Shown here piece after piece: positions 9,757 through 19,585 of a stretch of 64,000 nt of DNA. Position 1 is the stretch's first letter. Every line of letters starts with the position of its first letter. Position numbers and translations under genes: made by a program. The DNA is taken from positions 88,955,033 through 89,019,032 of the forward strand of contig JAWZYU010000007.1 in assembly GCA_038380435.1 (NCBI GenBank). Direction: 5' to 3'. Under the pieces are notes generated by a model that had not been told where the DNA came from, did no database searches, and saw only the letters and a program-made list of their open reading frames with translations. The DNA comes from Ryuthela nishihirai. Its lineage: Eukaryota; Arthropoda; Arachnida; Araneae; Heptathelidae.

Positions 9757-10930
9757 GTACCCGCCGCTGCCAGGATGTCACTTTTAATCTGTCTATTGTT
9801 ATTTTCACTGCACTAAAGGTAAATTTTAAAAGCACCCCATCCTCTGACATTTCAGCACAGATTTTCAACAGGAAGAAATTTTGCCCTGTGTTTGCCTGGA
9901 TCGTTGTTGACGTCAGCGAGCACTTCTCATAGCCTGTGGCTTAGTTTCTGCGTTAGCTATCGAGATTTTATTTCCGTTACCAGAGATTTTGCCGCCCTAT
10001 GACTCCCGTGATATTCGTGCGCACGGTCCAAATTTCCAAAGGGACCTGTGTGCTCCGGTGATTTGGTTTTAAAATCCACTTGGCCCGTGGCTTCGTTTCT
10101 ACATAAATTGTGACATCTCGTGTGTGTTGGGTTGGGTTGTTTAACCTCTGAGCGGCACTTTTTTGAACACCATGCGCTAAATGGCCAGGTCACATGGACC
10201 CCGAAGGCTCAGAGAAGGTTGGGGGAGGGGACCCACTGGAACAGCTGTTGGGAAACAGATGGTAGCCTCCCGTCAAGGCCATCCAGCGTGTTCTTTAACG
10301 TGCACAGGGTATGGCTCTCCCACACACGGGACCACGGCTTAACGTCCCATCCGACGGGCGGCGGCCTTTCCAAGCCCATCGGTGTACCCTACTGACCGTG
10401 GGAAGGGCGGGGAATTTTGCGGAGATAAATCTCAACGCTGACCCAGCTGGGACTCGAACCTGGGAACTACAGATTACGAGCCTGGCGCGCTACCGACTGA
10501 GCCACCCCGCCCCTAACATCTCGTGTCTCACTTCTGCATATTCTGTTGTTTCCTGCACTAAAGGTTAGTTTTGTGAGTATTCCCCCCCTCGACATTTTAT
10601 CACAATTTGAACACGAAGAATTTCCCGATGTTGCAAAGGTCATTGTTGACTCATAGCCCGTGGCAAACGATCAAGATATTTATTTCGTCAGCTTTTGGCA
10701 TTCTGTAATTCCCGACGTACTTCATCGAAAGGTCCCAAATTTCGTAGGCGGGTTTCCCCTACCTAACCCCGTGTTGGGTTAGAAAATCAAAGCTGCAATG
10801 GAAGGCCTAAATAATGCCTTTGGAAATGTGGGAAATCTGGACACGGCAGTGTTTCAAATGCCCATTTTAACTCTTTATGGTCACAGTTAGGGAGCAGTAA
10901 ATGGAAACGATAAATTTGACAGCGATTCTT
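9757..10930 (+). repeat. Dispersed repeat C, two tandem copies
   Basis: Copy 1 (about 9757-10085) and copy 2 (about 10085-10123 plus 10516-10930) share an order of blocks: CACTGCACTAAAGGTAA against CCTGCACTAAAGGTTAG, then GACATTT, CAACAGGAAGAA against GAACACGAAGAA, and ATCGAGATTTTATTTCCGTT against ATCAAGATATTTATTTCGTC. A third copy lies at 49010-50140. No transposase or reverse-transcriptase motif is visible. A SINE-A splits copy 2. Confidence 0.65.
10124..10515 (-). mobile_element. SINE-A copy inside repeat C
   Basis: Full length, with an 11-bp duplication ACATCTCGTGT at 10113-10123 and 10516-10526. The tail carries extra TTGGG units. Confidence 0.95.
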
Positions 10931-11159
10931 TAATGCATTTTTATTTGTTGTTTATTTTATTTATTGCGTTTGTTTCTTTATTGCATTTTTATTTGGTATC
11001 GCTCTACTTAATAAAATTGTATTCTATTAAGTTAAAATATACAACTCAGCGAAGATGTTGGATATTTATTTAATTATTTTTTAAGGTGAGCCCTGGGTTG
11101 CGTGCCGGAAAAAAGTAGTTGGCGTGCCACGTATGCCAAGGGTTCCCCACTCTTGTCTA
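10931..11159. other. A+T-rich stretch with possible hAT-type relic
   Basis: Low-complexity TTTATT runs around 10930-11010. The piece at about 11090-11155 (GAGCCCTGGGTTGCGTGCC, then GTGCCACGTATGCC and AAGGGTTCCCCACTC) reads like one end of a hAT-type element. Confidence 0.35.
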
Positions 11160-11542
11160 AGGGTTGGGTTGTTTAACCTCTGAGCGGCACTTTTTTTTAC
11201 ACCATGGGCTAAATGGCCAGGTCACATGGACCCCAAAGGCTCAGAGAAGGTTGGGGGAGGGGAGCCACTGGAACAGCTGTTGGGAGACAGATGGTAGCCT
11301 CCCGTCAAGGCCATCCAGCGTGTTCTTTAACGTGCACAGGGTATGGCTCTCCCGCAGACGGGGCCACGGCTTAACGTCCCATCCGACGGACGGCGGCCTT
11401 TCCAAGCCCATCGGTGTCCCCTACTGACCGTGGGCAGGGCGGGGAATTTTGCGGAGATAAATCTCAACGCTGACGCAGCTGGGACTCGAACCTGGGAACT
11501 ACAGATTATGAGCCTGACGCGCTACCGACTGAGCCACCCCCA
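11160..11542 (-). mobile_element. SINE-A copy, nearly full length
   Basis: All parts are present. The head stops at GAGCCACCCCC and no clear duplication was found. Confidence 0.93.
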
Positions 11543-11784
11543 AGAACTAAGCGCGACCACCCAGGAAATGCGTGACCAATTGGTCGAGCATCTGCGAAAT
11601 TACGGGGAGCCGAAAACCTCCTCTACCGGTGACGCCATCCTGGATGTAAACGAGTCTCCTCGCACCCTTGACGACACCCCTGTTACTCTGAGTCATCATA
11701 TCAGGACCCGAGGGACGTCGGACAATTCTGAGAGTGAAATAATGTTATGCACTGAAAAATATAGAGTTGATTATATTATATAAC
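11543..11784 (+). other. Coding-like fragment, unidentified
   Basis: After the SINE an open frame of about 80 codons continues to a stop at 11781-11783. The translation (beginning ELSATTQEMRDQLVEHL) is hydrophilic and rich in E, D, T and S. Base composition is more even than in the surrounding A+T-rich DNA. It may be a gag-like retroelement fragment or an old exon; I cannot assign it. The upstream part of the long frame (11343-11542) belongs to the SINE and should not be counted. Confidence 0.3.
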
Positions 11785-11993
11785 GTCTTTTCTTATGTTA
11801 TTGAAAAATGTATTAGCCTCACAATTTTATCTAATGTTTCATCATTTATTACAATTCGCGGGCAAAAAATTAGAAACCGTACATTGTTTGCTATAATTGC
11901 AATGCGAAGTATAGAGATGCAAAGGAGAAGGTCACGTAATCACTCAGCTGTGTTAAATACAGGCAGTGCCGCTATTATCCAAATCTCGTGTCG

Positions 11994-12283
11994 TTGGGTT
12001 GGGTTGTTTTACCTCTGAGCGGCACTTTTTTGCACACCATGGGCTAAATGGCCAGGTCACATGGACCCCGAAGGCTCAGAGAATGTTGGGGGAGGGGACC
12101 CACTGGAACAGCTGTTGGGAGACAGATGGTAGCCTCCCGTCAAGGCCATCCAGCGTGTTCTTTAACGTGCACAGGGTATGTCTCTCCCGCACACGGGGCC
12201 AGGGCTTAACGTCCCATCCGACGAACGGCGACCTTTCCAAGCCCATCGGTGTCCCCTACTGACCGTGGGCAGGGCGGGGAATT
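11994..12283 (-). mobile_element. SINE-A copy, 5'-truncated
   Basis: The tail and middle are present. The copy stops at GGGCGGGGAATT, so the whole tRNA-like head is absent. 5' truncation of this kind is expected when reverse transcription stops early. Confidence 0.93.
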
Positions 12284-12460
12284 CGCTGGAATAGCTTAGT
12301 AATTGAGGAACCCTACTCAAGTCTTATTCTCAGATCCTCTAGGAAACTGAATTCTCGTACTTCCCAAAACTAAATTTTCGCCCCCATCCCTCATCCCTCA
12401 TCCCATCCCTCACCGAAACTAAATCCTGGGTAAGTGCCTGATGTGATGCATCTTTGATTT
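12284..12460 (+). repeat. Dispersed repeat D, matches 17488-17640
   Basis: GGAATAGCTTAGTAATTGAG, CCCTACTCAAGTCTTATTCT and AAACTAAATCCTGGGTAAG recur in order at 17488-17640 with substitutions. Class unknown. The first copy contains CATCCCTC units (12384-12415). Confidence 0.65.
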
Positions 12461-13179
12461 ATCGTCGTAATGCATCTCAAAAAGTTCAAATAGAAATGAA
12501 ATAAGCATGTCTAAATGCTAAATATTCACACGTACAGTTCAGTGCGCCTCAAAATTTATTCCTATTGCTTCAATACTATTTATCCTTTGGTCAGACTGCA
12601 TCCGGGCTTAAATTCACATCACTGAGTAGTTTGTTTGCCAATGTTTCATTAACCTCAGGGCAGACATTTTGCTTAGCTGTGGCATTCCCTACAGAGTGAC
12701 CTCAGAAATCTTCCACTTCCTTGTGGATCATTAAAAATGGAAAAATGGCAACTGTTGATTGTCGATGCGGTTTATTAAGGAGAAGGAAGACAGCTGAAAC
12801 GACAACGGGGCCAGGCACTTCCGGTTGCTCAACCAGCGCTTGCCGTTTCTTAGATGGTATCACTCTCACGAGACAATAAAAGATCACTTCTTGTGCAAAG
12901 TCAGGAAATGGCGCAGTTCTCTTTATGGTGAGTGAGAATATATGTTGTAGAAAAATAAGGAAACAATATGGCGACCAGGAAATGAATTTTCAGGTGACTA
13001 CGGATGTGGGTATCTTGAGAATTGCGAAAGCCGGGGGGGGGGGGCTCTATTCAACAAGATAAGCACTAGATTAAGAACTCAAGATGCAGAATATATTACC
13101 GAGGGGAGGGGGGAATTTGCTTTAGGAAGGGATCAAACATTTCCGGGGAGGGGGGAAAGGAATGAAATCATGTCACAAT
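12461..13179. other. Unassigned stretch
   Basis: No supported gene. A minus-strand frame at 12702-12887 (61 codons) has no recognisable feature. G runs lie at 13032-13046 and 13097-13113. Confidence 0.4.
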
Positions 13180-13402
13180 ACAACTAAATAAAAAAAAATA
13201 AATAAATACCTCCTCAAGCAGCTGCTTGCCACAGAGGTCTGACAGGAGCCTGTCAGTTTATATGCTATAGTAGAAGGTCTGAGAGGATGACAGGACCTCG
13301 GCAGAAAAATGACACAAACAGCCATGCCTTACCCGGGGCTCGAACCCAGGTCCCTTAGATCAGTAGACAAGCCCGTTAACCACTCGGTCATGGGACGGCT
13401 AG
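13180..13402 (-). mobile_element. SINE-B copy, near full length
   Basis: This defines the second SINE. Read on the minus strand it starts with a tRNA-like head (GTCCCATGACCGAGTGG as A box, GGTTCGAGCCC as B box). It continues through GGTAAGGCATGG, GAGGTCCTGTCATCC, the palindrome CTGACAGGCTCCTGTCAG and GCAAGCAGCTGCTTGAGG, and ends in an A/T-rich TTTATT tail. The head resembles class II tRNAs such as Ser or Leu only loosely. The frame at 13309-13503 is a shadow. Confidence 0.88.
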
Positions 13403-13404
13403 AA

Positions 13405-13545
13405 GGACGCATATCGCCTCTGAAGAATATCAGAATCTCGTTTCCAAAGAGAAAGAAGTTCTTCCTTTACCTACTGTTTCATTCCTTAAAAATTTTAATT
13501 TGAGCTAGCGAATGATGGGAAAATGCAAATAGTATTTCATTAGTA
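13405..13545 (+). repeat. Dispersed repeat, second copy of 9595-9750
   Basis: Matches 9595-9750 over about 150 bp: CATATCGCCTCTGAAGAATA, CCTACTGTTTCATTCCTTAA and AAAATGCAAATAGTATTTC. Directly abuts the SINE-B head. Confidence 0.65.
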
Positions 13546-13756
13546 ATTATACAACATAAAAGTATTCGTCTTTTAATTCTTAAATCTAAAAATTTGCATT
13601 TTGCACAACTTTCTCAGAAAAGTGAGTAGGTTACTGCTACCAGTGGAATATCTCTTAAAAACTACCAATAGTTTTTCAAATTTCTACTCAATACAAATTT
13701 TTTGTAAAACTCGATAATAACTCTGCTGTTTCATCATTTCAGTGATCTGTAAAGAT

Positions 13757-14183
13757 ATATACAGAGGGGTACAGAAGTAGGTGTACAGTTCAATCGTGTG
13801 CATAAGTAGGAATACAGTTTCTATTCTATTATCGTATATTGATTTTTTGTAAATTTTTTTTTCAGATAATTAAATATGATATATATGATATATAAAAGAT
13901 ATGGTATATTCACGAAAATCACGCACAGTTGATAACATGATTCGACTCATAAAAGAAGCATGCAAAGAAATTAATGCCAATGAATGAACTTTGTGTCAAA
14001 GTGTGCTTGAGTGTAAAAACTAGATTACAGCAATGTGTTAACAGTGAGGGCCGCCAATTTGAGCACATAAGAGATTGTACTTAATTGTTTTGTTATTGAA
14101 TAAAATATTAATTAAACTGTATGCCTATTATTATTATATTTACGTATTATTTAAACTGTATACCTACTTCTGCACCCCCTGTA
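13757..14183 (+). pseudogene. Internally deleted mariner with transposase C-terminus
   Basis: The ends are inverted repeats of about 30 bp: ACAGAAGTAGGTGTACAGTT on the left, and a right end whose complement reads GCAGAAGTAGGTATACAGTT. Both lie in TATACAG context, as expected for Tc1/mariner insertion at TA. A second subterminal motif (CATAAGTAGGAATACAGTTT) lies inside the left end. Between them about 110 bases translate as the end of a mariner transposase: DNMIRLIKEACKEINANE, a stop or frameshift, then RLQQCVNSEGRQFEH followed by a stop. The R-x-x-x-C and G-x-x-FEH pattern is typical of the family's C-terminus. The catalytic core is gone, so the copy cannot move itself. Confidence 0.75.
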
Positions 14184-14199
14184 TATTAAAACAACTAAT

Positions 14200-14360
14200 T
14201 CGTATTATTCGTATTTGAAAATCGTCGTTTTATAATTCGTTATATATTATTATTATTATATTATGTAAATTCGTTATATTATTATTATTAGTTATTGAAT
14301 TATCGTTATTATTATTCGTATATGAAAAATGCGAATTATAATATATCATTACTACCAATC
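14200..14360. repeat. TTA/TAT microsatellite
   Basis: Imperfect TTA/TAT runs interspersed with TCGTTATATTATTATTA. Confidence 0.8.
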
Positions 14361-14399
14361 AAACTAAAATAAACTCTAATTATCGTTTTCATTGTTTCC

Positions 14400-15165
14400 A
14401 ATCGAAACTTCACGAGGTTCATATTCCACCACCAAATTTTCGTATTCCTATCATTAATACATCGTTGCAATATTCGTTTGAAAGTTTGGAATTTTAAACT
14501 TTTTCACCGTTACAGGGCGCAATTATAGTGTTCGAAAGATTCCGAAAGTACGAATCATAATATTTTATCAATTCGTACCTAACCTTAAAAAGATTTTTTT
14601 TCATTTATCTTTAAATACTAACAATTATCTGCTAAAACAAAAAAAAATTGTGTTTTCCCATCCCCTTTTATCTAACAGGTCATTGTTGCCAATAAAAACA
14701 TCATGGCGTTCACATTCCACCACCAAAATTTAAAATTTCTAGCCTAAATACGTCGTTTACAATATTCGTTTAAAATTTTGGAATTTGCAAATTTTTCAAC
14801 CGTTAGGGGGCGCAATTATAGTTTTCGGAAGATTTAAAAAGTGTGAACCATACTATTTTATCAATTTCTATCTAACCCAAAAAGAATCTTTCATTCAGCT
14901 CTAAAAACAAACAATTATTTGCTAAAACATGAAAGATGTGTTTCCCACCCCTTCTGGGTCTAAGGGGTTAAATCATTGTTGGCAATGGAAATTTTGTGAC
15001 CTTCACATTCCACCACTGAAATTTCAAATTTCTAGCCTAAATACATCGTTTGAAATTTCGGAATTTTCAACTTTTTCCACTGCTAGAGGGCGTAATTATA
15101 GCTTTAGAGAGAGATTCGGAAAGTGCTTATCGTAATATTTCATCAATGCCTATCCAAAACAAAAA
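14400..15165 (+). repeat. About 290-bp tandem repeat, 2.6 units
   Basis: Three consecutive units start near 14400, 14690 and 14983. Shared landmarks are TTCACATTCCACCACC (14419, 14709, 15002), CTAGCCTAAATAC, TTTGGAATTT, GGGCGCAATTATAG, and AAAACA before a TGTGTTTCCCA block. Units differ by many substitutions, so the array is old. It is followed by a GACGGACGGACAGACAGACG run at about 15214-15233. Confidence 0.85.
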
Positions 15166-15239
15166 AAATATTCTAAATTTATCTCTATAAACAAAAATGC
15201 TCCATGTTTACAGACGGACGGACAGACAGACGACAAAGC

Positions 15240-16020
15240 GTGAAAACGAGATAAAAACGAACCGAATTTCTGCTTCCTTATTTGCATCAGAAATTTATTG
15301 CATTCCTAAGGACAATGTTCCCCAATTTGTGACAACTCTTGGGAAAAGAAATAGGTTTCGGAAATAAAAAGTAAGTTTTTTCGCAAACCTAATATTCTCT
15401 CATTATAACAAAAACGATATAGTTAATAAAATGGTAAAAGTTTTCGATTCATTAATATAATAATGAATAATTAATTAAATTATTTATATAACATTATTTA
15501 ATATTAAAATTAATTTAATATTAAATGTTAGAAATGAATCAATTGTCGGTGAATTTAAGCGTCTCCTGATGGATTATCTTAAAAATATTAGCAATGCAGA
15601 AAATTTTTTCATTATCTTAAAATTAATTAAAATTACCTAATATATAATTTTTTGTCCTAATATATTAAATGTATAAATATAACCACTGTTGCTTTGAAGA
15701 TAAAATTTAATATTCATTATTTTATCCCAGACGAGTTTATTGCTGTTGGGTTATTAATATACTTCACAAGGAAATTTGTTTATTCTTTTTCATTTGCGTA
15801 AATGTACAAATATACTTATATATATACGTAAATGCATTAATAATGTAACAGAAAATAAATAAATAAATAAACATATATTGCCTCGGGGGGGAGGGGGAGG
15901 AAGCTCAACACGGGATGCCAAAAATCTGAGAAGTTTCAGAGAAATATTTTTCAATTAGGATAACGCGAAAATTGGAGAAATTTAATCATAAATGTCCGAA
16001 TAATAACTGAAGTTACTATG
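15240..16020. other. A+T-rich stretch, no gene seen
   Basis: Very A+T-rich with many TTAATATTAAA-type runs and a short AAATA run near 15858-15872. No open frame or known repeat was recognised. Confidence 0.6.
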
Positions 16021-16082
16021 TACAGTCGCTCAAAAAAATATCCGAACACTATGGTTGATTACAGAATTCAGAAAAAATATCT
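16021..16082 (+). mobile_element. MITE-1 left arm, fused to SINE-B
   Basis: Begins TACAGTCGCTCAAAAAAATA and runs through the arm to ATATCTGGCA, where it switches to the SINE-B tail (GGCTCCTGTCAG). The full MITE-1 appears at 17898-18514 and 47684-48249. Confidence 0.85.
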
Positions 16083-16155
16083 GGCAGGCTCCTGTCAGAC
16101 CTCTGTGGCAAGCAGCTGCTTGAGCGGGTATTTATTTATTTATTTATTTATTTAC
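16079..16155 (+). mobile_element. SINE-B tail, fused to MITE-1
   Basis: Holds half of the CTGACAGGCTCCTGTCAG palindrome, GCAAGCAGCTGCTTGAG and a TTTA tail. The shared bases CTGGCAGG make the exact join ambiguous. Confidence 0.85.
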
Positions 16156-16440
16156 TAAGAACTTGAAGATCATGCTTAGAGATTCCGCGGAATTTGGACA
16201 CAGTGGTTACACCGTTTGAATTTGAAGACTGTGATTAGGTATGCTAGAGAATTTGAAGACTATGTTTAGGGGTGATGTAGAATTTGTAGACCGTATTTAG
16301 GGCTGCTATGAAAACTAGAGAGCATGCTCCAAAAGTTAAAGACTATTCTTAGCGGCACCAGAGATTTTGAAGGTCGTGTTTAGGAAAGGATATCGTGCTT
16401 AAGGGTGCAGGAGGCGCGAAACAGTTGAGAAACACTGTTT
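16156..16440. repeat. Degenerate 30-35 bp tandem ending in hAT-like terminus
   Basis: Loose repeats of GAATTTGAAGACTATGTTTAG with a spacing of about 35 bp. At 16420-16436 the sequence GTTGAGAAACACTG matches the terminal signature of hAT-type elements. A similar arrangement occurs at 25590-26710. Confidence 0.5.
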
Positions 16441-16507
16441 TGGTCGAAAGCAATGTGGCAGCAAAATTTAGAAACCATCAAAAGAATCAAGGGAGACTAT
16501 ATAAGTT

Positions 16508-16665
16508 TAGCTCGAGCCCAGGGTAAGGCATGGCTGTTTGTGTCGTTTTCCTGCTGAGGTCCTGCCATCCTCTCAGACCTTCTACTCTGGCATATAAACT
16601 GACAGGCTCCTGTCAGACCTCTGTGGCAAGCAGCTGCTTGAGGTTTTTTTTTATTATTATCATCT
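16508..16665 (+). mobile_element. SINE-B copy lacking most of its head
   Basis: Starts at the B box (GCTCGAGCCCAGGG) and runs to GCAGCTGCTTGAGG plus a T-rich tail. The rest of the head is missing, consistent with 5' truncation. Confidence 0.88.
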
Positions 16666-17275
16666 TTGCCACTACTCAAAAAATATAATTTAAGTACGAA
16701 TCTAATTTATACCGGATTTAAGCAAGGAATACTAAATTTGCAAATATCCTCAGAGTCACACAAATATAATCCAATTGTAACGACATACCAAAACCATCCT
16801 ACAGCGAAGGAAAGGCCTCGAAAGTGACGACAGTTAGTCTCCGGTACTGGTTCGGAACCGCCTAGAGAAACAGGACAGGGTCAGGATGACGACGCCTCGT
16901 AATGAGTGGCGTCTCCTCATTCAACAGGATGGTCTGCCAGGGAGAAGAATGCGGGTGGCTCTGTTTATCTTTGTGGCAACTGCCATCGGTAATGGCTGAA
17001 AATTGCAATGGATGTTGTCGGCTTCAATAAATGTTGGTTCTTTGGCTGAAACCACAAAGGAGACGTCGGTCAGGATAACAATTTGGTAGGGAAGCAGGAG
17101 CAGGGACGTACACCTGGGGGAGGATCCCCCCTCTCCGAAAATCCGATCGTCTTATGCGAAATCTCAAACTTCTCAACCTGCTTTGAAATCCAAATCAGTT
17201 GTCGTTGTATAATTTTATTTCAGCACCATAGTATATATCCGACATTAAAAAAAAACTATAAAATTTTATTCCATA
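16666..17275. other. Unassigned, with a possible Tc1 N-terminal trace
   Basis: The part at about 16830-17070 has more even composition. Pieces such as RETGQ and TTPRNE in shifting frames recall the N-terminal region of Tc1 transposases. The match is weak and broken, and I do not call a gene. Confidence 0.2.
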
Positions 17276-17465
17276 ATTAGCGTGCTTGGCTATTGAACAA
17301 AAGGATCTAGGTTCGAGGCTCGGGTAAAGTATGGATGTTCGTCTTGTTTTTCTGTTGAGTTCCCGCCATCCTCATAGAATCTAAACTTCTACTATGGCTA
17401 TAAACTGACAGTTCCTGTCAGACCTCTGTGGCAAGCAGCTGCTTGAAGGGATACTTTTTTATTAT
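17276..17465 (+). mobile_element. SINE-B copy, diverged
   Basis: Head from AGCGTGCTTGGCTATTG with B box GGTTCGAGGCTC, tail through CTGACAGTTCCTGTCAG and GCAAGCAGCTGCTTGA. Confidence 0.85.
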
Positions 17466-17487
17466 AGAATATCATTTTAACCTTTCC

Positions 17488-17640
17488 TACTCGGTGGAAT
17501 ATTTTAGTAATTGGGAAACCCTACTTAAGTCTTATTATCAGGACCCCCCTCCCACTTGGAAAAATAAAGCCTCGACCATCCCTGACCTCAATTCCCTCCG
17601 CCCCCGGAACTAAATCCTGTGCACGTTCCCGTAAGGTGTG
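17488..17640 (+). repeat. Dispersed repeat D, second copy
   Basis: Matches 12284-12460: GGAATATTTTAGTAATTGGG, CCCTACTTAAGTCTTATTAT and GGAACTAAATCCTG. Confidence 0.65.
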
Positions 17641-17897
17641 ACGAGGCAAGAAGGAAAAGGTGAATCAAAAAGAAATTAAAAATGGCAGGCAAATAAAAAA
17701 AAACCCTTATTACTACGATGTTAATTTATCCGTCGCTATGTGTTACATATTATTCTGTGAAGTATTTATGTAGAATACATTACCAAAAGTACTGGGACAC
17801 TTTCATGTTTTGTGATAGGAACAGGCAGGTAACTTCATAATTTTATCGAGGGATGTCCAAAATGAAAAATTAGGATGGAAAATGATTTTGAAATGGG

Positions 17898-18514
17898 TAC
17901 AGTCGCTCAAAAAAGTATCCGAACGCTATGGTTGATTACAGAATTCAGAAAAAAAATCTGGCAGCGAATTTTTTAGAAATTAGTCATCTGGCAACCTTCG
18001 TGTCACGTGATTACAGAATTCAGGAAAAATATCTGGAGCGTGTACAGCAACTGTACACGCTCCAGTTACCGTTCACAGCAAACTGGAGCGTGTGCAGTTA
18101 CTGCACACGCTCCAGTTTGCTGTGAATGGTAACTGCACACGCTCAATATTTCTGTGAGTGGGCCCACACGATCCAGGTTTTTGTGAGCTCACACGATCCA
18201 ATGTGCTGTGAACATTAATCGCGACCGCTCCAGTTTGCTGTGAACGGTAACTGCACACGCTCCATATTCATTGCATTATATGTATATTCATACGCATTAT
18301 ATATATTACAAAAATATCCAAACACTATGGTTAATTACAAAATTCAGAAAAAATATCTGGCAGCGATTTTTTTAGAAATTAGTGATCTGGCAACCTTCGT
18401 GTCAAGTGACACGAAGGTTGCCAGATCACTAATTTCTAAAAAAATCGTTGCCAGATATTTTTCCTGAATTCCTTAATCAACCATAGCGTTCGGATACTTT
18501 TTTGAGCAACTGTA
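17898..18514 (+). mobile_element. MITE-1, complete hairpin-rich element
   Basis: About 617 bp between inverted ends TACAGTCGCTCAAAAAA and its complement, with TA at the borders as for Tc1/mariner. The interior is a chain of inverted repeats. It includes arms with ATCTGGCA and CAACCTTCGTGTCA, and repeats of GGAGCGTGT and CACACGCTCC with AACTG between. A palindrome lies at 18393-18430 (CCTTCGTGTCAAGTGACACG). No transposase remains. The copy at 47684-48249 has the same internal order. The short frames here are shadows. Confidence 0.85.
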
Positions 18515-18654
18515 CAATGTTTTACAATGCTAGTTAATATGGAATTGCATTAAATACAATAATAAATTAGTTTAAAACATGTAAATATACAAAAAAATTC
18601 GTTTGTTAAATCTTAATGCTCGAAATATTTTTACCTTAGAATATTAGGGGGAGT

Positions 18655-19150
18655 GGACCGTGCCTAGAATGAAAATCCCCATTCAAAACTCTCTAATTTG
18701 GAAATAAGCTTTTTACCGAAAATATTTGGCAGAGATAAATTTAAGATATCAGTTAAAAACTCTCTAAATTTTGATTTTGCAAAATAATTGTTTAATATTG
18801 AGAGTTAGTGAAGGATGAAACATTTAGCTGCAGATGCCGCTGCTAAACTCCTTTTAAGTACTTTTCTTCGAAACTGATAAAAACTAAATCATTACACAAG
18901 TTCTAAAATTAAAATTCATTCAATGAACTATTTGTTATGACAGTTATTATTTGCATTTTGATTAACATTTGATGTGAAATCTTACGACTACAACGATGTT
19001 ACATTTAAACGTTTCAGTTTCGATAACACTTTATCGAGATTTAAAGAGATTTTAGAGAGATCTCCAATTTATCTCTAATGACATTTTCCCGTAAAAAAAA
19101 ACAGCTTATTTCTAAAGTTAGGGAGGATTTTGAATGTTACTTTCCATTCA
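18655..19150. mobile_element. Possible inverted-repeat element
   Basis: The left part (AATCCCCATTCAAAACTCTC, then GAAATAAGCTTTTTACC) is repeated inverted at 19090-19146 (ACAGCTTATTTCTAAAG, then AGGATTTTGAATG). Subterminal TTTATCTCT-like motifs occur inside both ends. It looks like a non-autonomous DNA element, with exact borders uncertain. Confidence 0.5.
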
Positions 19151-19176
19151 CATAACATAGAAGTGTCCCAATAATG

Positions 19177-19573
19177 GGGGCGGGGGTGGCTCAGTCGGTA
19201 GCGCGCCAGGCTCGTAATTCGTAATCTGTAGTTCCCAGGTTCGAGTCCCAGCTGGGTCAGCGTTGATATTTATCTCCGCAAAAATTCCGCGCCCTGCCCA
19301 CGGTCAGTAGGGGACACCGATGGGCTTGGAAAGGCCGCCGTCCGTCGGATGAGACGTTAAGCCGTGGCCCCGTGTGCGGGAGAATCATACCCTGTGCACG
19401 TTAAAGAACACGCTGGATGGCCTTGACGGGAGGCTAACATCTGTTTCCCAACAGCTGTTCCAGTGGGTCCCCTCCTCCAACCTTCTCTGAGCCTTCGGGG
19501 TCCATGTGACCTGGCCATTTAGCCCATGGTGTGCAAAAAAGTGCCGCTCAGAAGTTAAACAACCCAACCCAAA
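19177..19573 (+). mobile_element. SINE-A copy with short internal duplication
   Basis: A 12-bp duplication GTCCCAATAATG at 19165-19176 and 19574-19585. In the head, TCGTAAT occurs twice in a row. Confidence 0.95.
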
Positions 19574-19585
19574 GTCCCAATAATG

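Noticed and set aside
10113..10145. Telomere-like TTGGG runs at SINE tails
   Set aside because: They are only two or three units long and always lie at the SINE-A 3' end.
10120..10395. A conserved 87-codon protein family repeated across the window
   Set aside because: Every copy coincides with a SINE-A and both strands are open. Frames break with each indel, which is not protein-level constraint.
16840..17060. A further Tc1 transposase N-terminus
   Set aside because: Only short pieces in shifting frames resemble it. The match is too weak to call without an alignment.
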